From an uncultured bacterium (GTDB lineage: Bacteria; Verrucomicrobiota; Kiritimatiellia; CAIKKV01; CAIJXV01): DNA of 52,116 nt. Where the stretch lies: contig CAIJXV010000070.1 of NCBI GenBank assembly GCA_903824675.1, positions 1 to 52,116 of the forward strand, given 5' to 3'. The notes beneath the pieces are model-generated. The model searched no databases. It worked only from the letters and a program-made list of their open reading frames with translations, and had not been told where the DNA came from. This document shows positions 7,865-14,932 of this stretch, piece by piece. The position numbers and the translations under genes are program-made. The first letter of the stretch is position 1; every line of letters begins with the position of its first letter.

Positions 7865-9252
7865 GAAGGCCCTCCCTTCTTGGCGGTCACATATCCCAAG
7901 GCCGTCAATCGCTCGGGGGTCAACGCTTCGGCCACGCGGTCCGCTCCCAATTTATGGGCCAGGAAATCGCGCACCGACCCGCCGGGATGGGCAACATATT
8001 CAGCCGCCCACGCCCCGGCTTGGGCATAACCCACCTCGGGAACCCACACGGCAAAAAGTCCCAGGCTATGATCGAGGGCCACCCGACAACGCTCGGGTTG
8101 AGCCGTAATGCCCCCCACAAACGGAGTCAAACACCCGATCACCCCTTTTAAGATGATCAGCGATTCCAGCAAGGCATGGCCCAATAACGGAAGGAATTCA
8201 CATATCTGCAGAGATCCCCGCGACGCGCAGTCCGCCACCAATAGATCGTTTGCCTGAATTTTGAGTCCCGCCTGTATCGCATATTCCAGCAAAACGGGAT
8301 TAACCTTGCCGGGCATGATCGAAGAACCGGCCTGGACCGCCGGCAGACGAATGAATTCCCGCTGGCTCAACAACCGCAAGTCGTCGGCAATTTTCATCAG
8401 GTTGCAGGCGCACGCCTTGAGAATCCCGGACACCTCGACAAACGCATCCGTATTTGCGGTCTGATCCATCAGATTCTCACCCCGGGCCAGTGCCAGCCCT
8501 GTCTCCTCGCGCAGGATTTCAACCACCCGGAAAATATATTCACGGGGCGCGGCCAAACCCGTCCCCACTGCCGTCCCGCCCAGGTTCACCGTCCGCAGAC
8601 GTTCGGTACATTTCACCGTCCGCCAACGGTCCCGGGCAACCGCCTCGGCGAATGATCCGAATTGAGCCCCCAACGTAATCGGCACGGCATCCACCCGTTC
8701 GGTGCTCCCGGGAATAACCCAGGCCGCAAAGTCCTTTTCGCGCTGTTGCAGAATCCCCTGGAAACCGGCGCAAACCCCGCCCAATTCCCGCACGGCTTCC
8801 AAGGCGGCGATTTTCAGCGCCGTCGGATAGACATCGTTGGTCGACTGGTGAAGATTGACATGGTCGAAGGGATCTACGCCGGCATAATCCCCCCGCCGGC
8901 GGCCCAAATGATCGAGCGCCAGGTTGGCAATCACTTCGTTCAGATTCATGTGGGTCGATGTGCCGGCGCCTCCCTGGAGCGCGTCGAGCGGGAAGGCGTC
9001 AGCCGGCGGATCGGCCAGCAATCGCACACAAGCGGCCTCGATCGCCGCAGCTCGCTCCGCATCCAGAAAACCCAGCTCGGCATTGGTTCGCGCACAGGCC
9101 CGCTTGACCCGGATCAGGGCCCGAATCATCGCCGGATGAACCGGCCCCAGGATAGGCGGAAAGTTTTCGGACGCCCGCAGGGTATGAATGCCCCAGGGGG
9201 CCGCTGCCGGCAATTCCCGCTTACCCAACAAATCCTGTTCAGTCCGAACCAT
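7861..9252 (-). CDS. aspA: Aspartate ammonia-lyase-like enzyme in the hydrogenase maturation operon
   Basis: A 463-residue protein of the aspartase/fumarase superfamily. It has GGAGTSTHMNLNE (94-106), HQSTNDVYPTA (135-145) and the signature loop SSIMPGKVNP (310-319) with the catalytic serine region. Length and signature fit aspartase (L-aspartate to fumarate plus ammonia) better than argininosuccinate or adenylosuccinate lyases. A fumarase C role cannot be fully excluded by eye. Aspartase-like genes recur beside hydEFG in anaerobes. Here the gene sits between the TM1266-type gene and hydF, with a 4-base overlap to hydF. A possible role is local supply of ammonium for the azadithiolate bridge of the H-cluster (inference). 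The ribosome-binding site is GGGAG upstream of the ATG. Confidence 0.88.
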   Translation of the reverse strand: MVRTEQDLLGKRELPAAAPWGIHTLRASENFPPILGPVHPAMIRALIRVKRACARTNAELGFLDAERAAAIEAACVRLLADPPADAFPLDALQGGAGTSTHMNLNEVIANLALDHLGRRRGDYAGVDPFDHVNLHQSTNDVYPTALKIAALEAVRELGGVCAGFQGILQQREKDFAAWVIPGSTERVDAVPITLGAQFGSFAEAVARDRWRTVKCTERLRTVNLGGTAVGTGLAAPREYIFRVVEILREETGLALARGENLMDQTANTDAFVEVSGILKACACNLMKIADDLRLLSQREFIRLPAVQAGSSIMPGKVNPVLLEYAIQAGLKIQANDLLVADCASRGSLQICEFLPLLGHALLESLIILKGVIGCLTPFVGGITAQPERCRVALDHSLGLFAVWVPEVGYAQAGAWAAEYVAHPGGSVRDFLAHKLGADRVAEALTPERLTALGYVTAKKGGPS

Positions 9253-9266
9253 CGGAATCTCCCGCT

Positions 9267-9542
9267 TTAGCCGCTCGTTTTTTTCAAGGCATCCGCTTTG
9301 GATAGGGCCGATTTAACCGAAATACCCGAAATCATGCCTAATTGGCCGGTCAAGACGCCCAATTCATCCGTCGTCATATCGACGACCAGCGTAATCACAC
9401 AACATTCCCGCTCCCGGTAAGGAATCCCGACCCGGGCGACGATATGCTCCCCATGCGCAGCCAATATCGCGTTGACCCGTTCCCCCGCCTCTATCCGGTT
9501 CTCAATGATAATCCCCACAAAACCAATCCGTCGTTCGTTCAT
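9267..9542 (-). CDS. TM1266-family iron-only hydrogenase system putative regulator
   Basis: A 91-residue protein that matches the small TM1266 family found with [FeFe]-hydrogenase maturation genes. It has an N-terminal RIGFVGIIIE strand, a central RVGIPYRERE segment and a C-terminal TTDELGVLTGQLG/ISVKSALSK region, giving the ferredoxin-like (ACT/NikR C-domain-like) fold of the family. No DNA-binding domain is present, so the regulator label is a family name and not proof of function. It is the first gene of the maturation operon. AGGAGA lies just upstream of the ATG, immediately after the U tract of a strong hairpin at 9560-9597. Confidence 0.93.
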   Translation of the reverse strand: MNERRIGFVGIIIENRIEAGERVNAILAAHGEHIVARVGIPYRERECCVITLVVDMTTDELGVLTGQLGMISGISVKSALSKADALKKTSG

Positions 9543-9559
9543 GGTCGTCTCCTATATGC

Positions 9560-9597
9560 AAAAAGGCCCACCCCGCCCTGCGGCGGAAGTGGACCTT
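9560..9597 (-). terminator. Strong terminator or attenuator between the hydrogenase and maturation operons
   Basis: On the minus strand AAGGTCCAC (9597-9589) pairs with GTGGGCCTT (9571-9563), with one G-U pair. An inner CCGCC/GGCGG stem and a 4-nt loop are enclosed, and a U tract follows (9564-9560). It lies after the two receiver genes and only about 18 bases before the ATG of the TM1266-type gene. I saw no convincing promoter in 9598-9690, so the downstream operon may depend on regulated read-through. Confidence 0.85.
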
Positions 9598-9690
9598 AAT
9601 GGATCTTCCGCCCTTGTGCGCAGGTTTTCGAAACCCTTGACGCAGGCTGTGTTTTTTTACGGCACGCATCCGGCGTGCCGGCGATGGGCA

Positions 9691-10080
9691 TCAGGCCAGC
9701 GCCTCCTTGATGACGGCGAGCATCTTCTCCGGCTGCACCGGTTTCTCGAGTATCCGCGACACCGGCAACCATTCTTCATCCGGTTCAAACTTGAAGGGCA
9801 GATTCATCGTCCGCCGGATCCCGGTGAGCAAAATCACCGGGATACGCTTGATGTCGGGGATTTCCCGAATCTTGCGGGACACCTCGAACCCCTCGGTATC
9901 CGTTTTCATCATGACATCGAGCAGAATCAAATCGGGCCGATGGGCCTGTGCCAGGGACAGTGCCTCGTTCCCGTCATGCGCGGTCATGACGTCATAATCG
10001 GACGCCTCCAACAAGGCCTTGTTGGCTGCGACAAAATCGACATCATCATCTACCACCAGAATTCGCCGTTTCACGGTCAT
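9691..10080 (-). CDS. Single-domain response regulator (REC), hydrogenase operon, copy 2
   Basis: A 129-residue stand-alone receiver. The acidic pocket is DDD (11-13), the phospho-acceptor is Asp55 in LLDVMM, and Thr86 and Lys113 (EKP) complete the active site. Between Thr86 and Lys113 there is a long loop (NLPFKFEPDEEWLPV) that ordinary CheY proteins lack. The neighbouring receiver has the same loop and the same key positions, so the two are paralogues. No output domain is present; it presumably acts by protein contact or as a phosphate sink. It overlaps the upstream receiver by 4 bases and is the last gene before the terminator. The likely partner is the kinase at 14925-16853 in the same operon. 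Confidence 0.92.
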   Translation of the reverse strand: MTVKRRILVVDDDVDFVAANKALLEASDYDVMTAHDGNEALSLAQAHRPDLILLDVMMKTDTEGFEVSRKIREIPDIKRIPVILLTGIRRTMNLPFKFEPDEEWLPVSRILEKPVQPEKMLAVIKEALA

Positions 10081-10490
10081 ACTGCGCGACCTCCCCTTTT
10101 CTTTATCACTACTCGCTCAATTTCCTTGATCAACCGATCGGGATCGATCGGCTTCTCCAAAACCCGGTCAACCGGCAACCACGTATCGTCCGGCGTCAGT
10201 CCCTGGGGCAGTTTCAAGGTCGCTGTCACCCCGGTAACCAACACCACGCCCATCCCCTGCAATTCGGGAATTTCACGTACCGCCCGGGCGGTTTCAAATC
10301 CCTCGGTTTCCGTCCTCATCATGACATCCAAAATCATCACGTCCGGCCGAAACTCCCGGGCCCGCGCCACCCCTTCCGCCCCACCATAGGCGGTGGCCAC
10401 TTCATACCCAAAAGCCTCCAGCAAATCGCGAATGGATTCCACAAAGGCCGGATCGTCATCGACAATCAGCACTTTGCAGGGATGGTCCAT
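10077..10490 (-). CDS. Single-domain response regulator (REC), hydrogenase operon, copy 1
   Basis: A 137-residue receiver with Asp11-13, phospho-acceptor Asp55 (ILDVMM), Thr86 (VTG) and Lys113 (EKP). It shares TEGFE, REIP, WLPV and LEKP blocks at matching positions with the receiver downstream, which indicates a tandem duplication. It carries the same extended loop before Lys113. There is no DNA-binding or enzymatic output domain. The C-terminus is slightly longer than the paralogue and basic (VVIKKRGGRAV). It lies 32 bases after the hydC stop on the same strand, so it is co-transcribed with the hydrogenase subunits. Confidence 0.92.
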   Translation of the reverse strand: MDHPCKVLIVDDDPAFVESIRDLLEAFGYEVATAYGGAEGVARAREFRPDVMILDVMMRTETEGFETARAVREIPELQGMGVVLVTGVTATLKLPQGLTPDDTWLPVDRVLEKPIDPDRLIKEIERVVIKKRGGRAV

Positions 10491-10522
10491 GTCGGCTTCC
10501 TTTCAGAGAGGTCCCGCCCATA

Positions 10523-11005
10523 TCACTGATAATCGGACAGGATCTTGCGGACTTCTCCGGGCTTGACGTTACCGTAAACCTTTTCATCCACCACGACTAC
10601 CGGCGCCAGGGCGCAAGCGCCCAAGCAGCGAGCGCACTCGATGGAAAACAGGCGATCCGGAGTCGTCTCACCTTCTTTGATTTTAAGGCTTTCCTTGAAC
10701 CGTTCAAGGACTTTAGCGGCCCCGCGGACATAACAGGCCGTGCCCATGCACACGGTGACCTTATGTTTGCCCGGCGGTTGAAACTTGAAGAAGTGGTAGA
10801 AGGTCGCCACCCCCGTCACTTTGGCGGCCGGAATTTGCATCAACTGCGACACGGCGTCCAGTTGCGCGGGAGTCAGGTAGCCGGAGCGTAGTTGCAGTTT
10901 CTGCAGGACGCTGATCAGGTAACTCTGGTTGTGCTCCTTTTTCCGGCAATCCTGGATGTACTCCACGATGTCGGCAGGCAGAACAGGCTCAACGGTCTTC
11001 GTCAT
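10523..11005 (-). CDS. hydC: NuoE-like [2Fe-2S] subunit of the NAD-linked [FeFe]-hydrogenase
   Basis: A 160-residue thioredoxin-like ferredoxin subunit of the NuoE/HydC family. The helical N-terminal part precedes the four cluster cysteines Cys86, Cys91, Cys127 and Cys131 (CX4C...CX3C). In HydABC-type hydrogenases this subunit passes electrons between the HydB flavin and the rest of the complex. Length is normal. Its ATG overlaps the hydA stop by 4 bases. In NADP-linked homologues the equivalent is HndA; the cofactor preference cannot be read here. Confidence 0.95.
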   Translation of the reverse strand: MTKTVEPVLPADIVEYIQDCRKKEHNQSYLISVLQKLQLRSGYLTPAQLDAVSQLMQIPAAKVTGVATFYHFFKFQPPGKHKVTVCMGTACYVRGAAKVLERFKESLKIKEGETTPDRLFSIECARCLGACALAPVVVVDEKVYGNVKPGEVRKILSDYQ

Positions 11006-12762
11006 CGGACACCTCGCGGTTCTTTAGCCGTGTAATGGGTATGCAATAGTTCATGGGATTTGTGGCCATTCGGCTCGCCCAGGAACTCGGCATACAGTTG
11101 CTTGATTTCCGGATTTTCGTGCGATTTACGCAACGTCTTGGCCCCATCGATCGCATACAAGGCCCGGGCTCGTAATCGCGCCAACTCGGGATCCAACACA
11201 TGCATGCCTTGCGGCGGATAAGGCTGGCCGCCACCGGCCACACACCCGCCGGGGCAAGCCATGATCTCAATGATGTGATAGGTTTTTTCGCCGGACAACA
11301 CCCGATTCATCAAATATTTGGCATTGTTCAGCCCGTTGGCCACCGCGATGTTGATCGTCACGCCCTTGAGAGTCAGCGAAGTTTCCTTAACCCCTGAAAC
11401 CCCGCGGACCTGGTTGAAATCGAGGTTCGTCAGGGTTTCCCCCGTCACCTTTTCATACGCCGTCCGCAGGGCGGCCTCCATCACACCGCCGGTCGCACCA
11501 AAAATATCGGCAGCGCCAGAGGAAACCCCCAGCGGAGAATCGAATTGGCCATCGCCCAAATGCGGGAAATTGACCCCCAGGCATTTGGCCAACCAGATGA
11601 ATTCCCGCGTCGTCATGACCGCATCGGTATACGGAACGCCCCAGGGCGTTTGATGTTCCGATCGGGCCGCTTCGAACTTCTTGGCGGTGCAGGGCATCAC
11701 GGCCACCACGTAGATTTTCTTGGGATCGATCCCGGCTTTTTCGGCATAATAGGTCTTCAAGAGGGTCGACAACATGCCCATCGGCGATTTGCAGGTCGAG
11801 GCGTTCGGGATCAATTCCGGATAAAACCGCTCCATGAAATTGATCCAGCCCGGCGAGCAGGACGTGATCAACGGCAGTTTTTCGTTCTTCCCGATCCGCG
11901 CCAGGAACTCTGTCGCTTCCTCGACAATCGTCAGGTCGGCCCCGATGTTGGTATCAAATACCTTATCGAAACCCATCATACGACAGGCCGTGACCATCTT
12001 GCCGGTCACCGGTGTTCCGGGTGCATACCCGAACCCTTCACCCAAGGCCGCACGAATCGAGGGGGCCGTCTGAACGACCACGTGCAAATCGGGATTGGCC
12101 AGCGCCTCTAGAACCGCATCGGTGCAGCTATGCTCAACAAAAGCCGCCGTCGGACAGACGTTGATGCACTGACCGCACTGGATGCAAACAGAGTCGGCCA
12201 TCGACTGACCATGCGCCGGCGCCACCACATTGTGGAACCCGCGGGTCTGCTGGCTCAAATTGGTCACCCCCTGGACTTCCTGACAGACCCGGACACACCG
12301 GCCGCACAGAATGCATTTTTCGGGGTCACGAATCACAGCGGGTGAGGATTCATCGCGCGGGAAACGCTTGCGTTCGCCGGCGAACAACCGCTCGCGCACG
12401 CCGAGGCTGTAGGCCAGATTCTGTAATTCGCAATGCCCGTCGCGCTCACAGGTCTGGCAATCCTGGGGATGATTATCGAGAAGCAGCTCGACGATGTCCC
12501 GACGCAACCGCCGCAACAACGGCGAAGAGGTGCGTACGTTCATGCCGTTCGCCACTGGAAAGGCGCAGGAAGCCACCGGATTCCGCTGGCCATCCACTTC
12601 CACAATACAAATCCGGCAGGCGCCCTGGATACTTAATTGGGGGTGAAAACACAGCCGGGGAATTTCGATCCCCAGTTGGTCAGCGGCTTGCATGATGGTC
12701 ACGCCCTCCGCCACCTCCGTCGAGATACCATCGATGGTTAACTTGATTTTTTCGGGATTCAT
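11002..12762 (-). CDS. hydA: [FeFe]-hydrogenase catalytic subunit HydA (HydABC/HndD type)
   Basis: A 586-residue cytoplasmic catalytic subunit. The N-terminal [2Fe-2S] domain uses Cys38, 49, 52 and 66. A His-Cys cluster follows (His98, Cys102, 105, 111), then two [4Fe-4S] motifs (Cys150/153/156/160 and Cys193/196/199/203). The H-cluster motifs are TSCSPGW (300-306), MPCTAKKFE (356-364) and EIMACPGGCVAGGGQP (from 499), supplying Cys302, 358, 503 and 507. Residue 303 is Ser where Clostridium pasteurianum CpI has the proton-transfer Cys299. Domain order matches the multimeric NAD(P)-linked hydrogenases (group A3), which reduce protons with NADH and reduced ferredoxin. The length matches HndD more than Thermotoga HydA, which has an extra C-terminal cluster domain. 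hydB ends 4 bases upstream. Confidence 0.97.
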   Translation of the reverse strand: MNPEKIKLTIDGISTEVAEGVTIMQAADQLGIEIPRLCFHPQLSIQGACRICIVEVDGQRNPVASCAFPVANGMNVRTSSPLLRRLRRDIVELLLDNHPQDCQTCERDGHCELQNLAYSLGVRERLFAGERKRFPRDESSPAVIRDPEKCILCGRCVRVCQEVQGVTNLSQQTRGFHNVVAPAHGQSMADSVCIQCGQCINVCPTAAFVEHSCTDAVLEALANPDLHVVVQTAPSIRAALGEGFGYAPGTPVTGKMVTACRMMGFDKVFDTNIGADLTIVEEATEFLARIGKNEKLPLITSCSPGWINFMERFYPELIPNASTCKSPMGMLSTLLKTYYAEKAGIDPKKIYVVAVMPCTAKKFEAARSEHQTPWGVPYTDAVMTTREFIWLAKCLGVNFPHLGDGQFDSPLGVSSGAADIFGATGGVMEAALRTAYEKVTGETLTNLDFNQVRGVSGVKETSLTLKGVTINIAVANGLNNAKYLMNRVLSGEKTYHIIEIMACPGGCVAGGGQPYPPQGMHVLDPELARLRARALYAIDGAKTLRKSHENPEIKQLYAEFLGEPNGHKSHELLHTHYTAKEPRGVR

Positions 12763-12766
12763 TTCC

Positions 12767-14932
12767 TTAGGTCCTCTTCACGGCATCGAACTTGCAGACA
12801 TCGAAACAGCGCCCGCACTTGACACAGCGCTCCTGGTCGATGGTATGCGGTTTGCGCACCTCACCCGAGATGCATTCCACTGGACAATTTCGTTTGCAGG
12901 CGCCACAGCCCACACACTTTTCGGGCACAATGAGATAGCGCACCAAGTTGCGGCACGCACCGGTGCTGCAATGCTTGTCACGAATGTGCGAATCGTATTC
13001 GGCCCGGAAATGTCGGATCGTACTCAGAACGGGATTGGGCGCAGCCTGCCCCAACCCGCACAGGGAGGATCGCTTGACCGTATCCGCCAGGCGAAGCAAT
13101 TTCTCAACGTCCCCTTCCACCCCTTTGCCCTCGGTGATACGCGTGAGAATCTCCAGCATTCGCTTGGTGCCCTCCCGACAGGGGGTACACTTGCCACAGG
13201 ATTCATCCTGGGTGAATTCGATAAAGAACCGCGCCACGTTCACCATGCAGTTATCTTCATCCATCACGATCATCCCGCCGCTGCCCATAATACTTCCAGC
13301 GGCAGACAATGAATCGTAATCGATCGGCGTGTCCAGAGCGGATTCCGGCATGCAACCGCCCGCCGGCCCGCCGGTCTGCACCGCTTTGAGCCGTTTGCCA
13401 TCCTTGATCCCCCCCCCGACACCGTACACCACATCGCGCAAGGTCGTGCCCATCGGCACCTCAATCAGACCGGTGTTAGCCACATCGCCGGCCAATGCAA
13501 AGACCTTAGTCCCCTTGCTCTTGGGCGTCCCGATCGCCGCAAACCAGGCCGGGCCATCCAGGATGATCACCGGCACGTTCGCAAACGTTTCGACGTTATT
13601 GATCACCGTCGGCTTGCCCCACAACCCGGAGACCGACGGATAGGGCGGTCGCGGCCGCGGCATCCCACGCTTGCCCTCGATCGAATTGATCAGCGCCGTC
13701 TCCTCTCCGCAAACAAAGGCGCCCGCCCCTAACCGAATCTCGATATCAAAATTGAAGCTGGAACCAAAAACCTGGGTCCCCAGGAAACCCGCCTGCCGGG
13801 CATCGTCGAGCGCCTTCTCCAGCCGCTTGATCGCGAGCGGATATTCCGCCCGGATATAGATGAACCCCTTGGTCGCGCCGATGGCATATCCGCCGATGAT
13901 CATCCCTTCCAGGATGGTGTGCGGATCACCCTCGATCGTGCTCCGGTCCATGAAAGCGCCCGGATCGCCCTCGTCGGCGTTGCAGATGATGTACTTCTCC
14001 AGCCCCGGCTGATCCAAGGCCATCTGCCATTTCAAGCCGGTGGGGAAACCACCGCCCCCACGCCCGCGCAAACCCGATTGCTTCATGGCGTTCACCACCT
14101 GCGCGGCGGTCATCGTTTCCAGAACCTTGGCGGAGGCCTCGTACCCGCGCACGGCCAGATATTCATCCAAGCTCTCGGGATCGATCACCCCGCAATTCCG
14201 CAGGGTCAGCCGCAACTGGTTGCCAAAGAAATGAATATCGCCGAAGAGGGGGAAAAATCGATTGGAAATCCGGTCGCTATCCCAGGCATACTCGGCCACC
14301 GGTTTGCCACGGAGCAAGTGTTCCTGGGTGATTCGTTCAACCCGGGCGGCATCCAGTTTTTCGTACATCACGCCTTCCGGATAGACATACGCCATCGGGC
14401 CGTTGTCGCACAATCCCTGGCAGGGCGATTCGGTCAATAAGACCTTTTCCTTCAAACCATGGCGCTCCAGAGACTCGCGAAACGCCTTGCGAACATCGTC
14501 GGCCATCTTCTGCGGACAGGCGCCCCCCCCGCACAGGCTCACCACCCGTTCGGCCGTCATTCCGCCGGCAACCTGGCACATCGAAAGTTCAGGGAGCGGC
14601 GTGCCCTTCAGAATGTGCGATTCGAACACCCGGGTGGCACGCTCGGCGTCCATCATGATGTATTTGGTCGGGATCCCGTTGCGGGCGATGACCGTGACCA
14701 GGGGTTCCATGTCGCATTTACCGGCACACCCAACCCGTCCCAAGACCACCCCTTTGGGCTGGTGCTTGGCCATCAGTTCCTGGAAGCGGGCATAGACCGC
14801 ATCCGCTCCGGCGGCATTTTCACACGTCGCGGAGCCCACGGTGATGCGTACCGGCGCCAAAAACTTCTGCTCAAACAGGCGACGAATCGCCCGCTTTCGC
14901 AACACACTGACCGACTCGGTCGGTTTAGACAT
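12767..14932 (-). CDS. hydB: NuoF-like NAD(H)/FMN subunit HydB with two N-terminal thioredoxin-like domains
   Basis: A 721-residue flavin subunit. Two thioredoxin-like ferredoxin domains come first: one at about 25-115 with only Cys37, 69 and 73, and one at about 128-215 with a full set, Cys134, 139, 171 and 175. The NuoF core follows, with the FMN/NADH loop GRGGGGFPTG (290-299), NADEGDPGAF (318-327) and the N3-type cluster (Cys579, 582, 585, 625). Two C-terminal [4Fe-4S] motifs end it (Cys673/676/679/683 and 703/706/709/713). The ATG at 14932 was chosen although the frame stays open to 15160. The longer version would lie inside the kinase gene and has no family-like sequence. The start overlaps the kinase stop by 8 bases. 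HydB proteins usually have one N-terminal thioredoxin-like domain, so this one is enlarged. Confidence 0.95.
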   Translation of the reverse strand: MSKPTESVSVLRKRAIRRLFEQKFLAPVRITVGSATCENAAGADAVYARFQELMAKHQPKGVVLGRVGCAGKCDMEPLVTVIARNGIPTKYIMMDAERATRVFESHILKGTPLPELSMCQVAGGMTAERVVSLCGGGACPQKMADDVRKAFRESLERHGLKEKVLLTESPCQGLCDNGPMAYVYPEGVMYEKLDAARVERITQEHLLRGKPVAEYAWDSDRISNRFFPLFGDIHFFGNQLRLTLRNCGVIDPESLDEYLAVRGYEASAKVLETMTAAQVVNAMKQSGLRGRGGGGFPTGLKWQMALDQPGLEKYIICNADEGDPGAFMDRSTIEGDPHTILEGMIIGGYAIGATKGFIYIRAEYPLAIKRLEKALDDARQAGFLGTQVFGSSFNFDIEIRLGAGAFVCGEETALINSIEGKRGMPRPRPPYPSVSGLWGKPTVINNVETFANVPVIILDGPAWFAAIGTPKSKGTKVFALAGDVANTGLIEVPMGTTLRDVVYGVGGGIKDGKRLKAVQTGGPAGGCMPESALDTPIDYDSLSAAGSIMGSGGMIVMDEDNCMVNVARFFIEFTQDESCGKCTPCREGTKRMLEILTRITEGKGVEGDVEKLLRLADTVKRSSLCGLGQAAPNPVLSTIRHFRAEYDSHIRDKHCSTGACRNLVRYLIVPEKCVGCGACKRNCPVECISGEVRKPHTIDQERCVKCGRCFDVCKFDAVKRT

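Noticed and set aside
9661-9679. Hairpin GGCACGC/GCGTGCC after the receiver genes as terminator
   Set aside because: The minus-strand transcript continues into GTAAAAAAAC, an A tract and not a U tract, and a much better terminator follows at 9560-9597.
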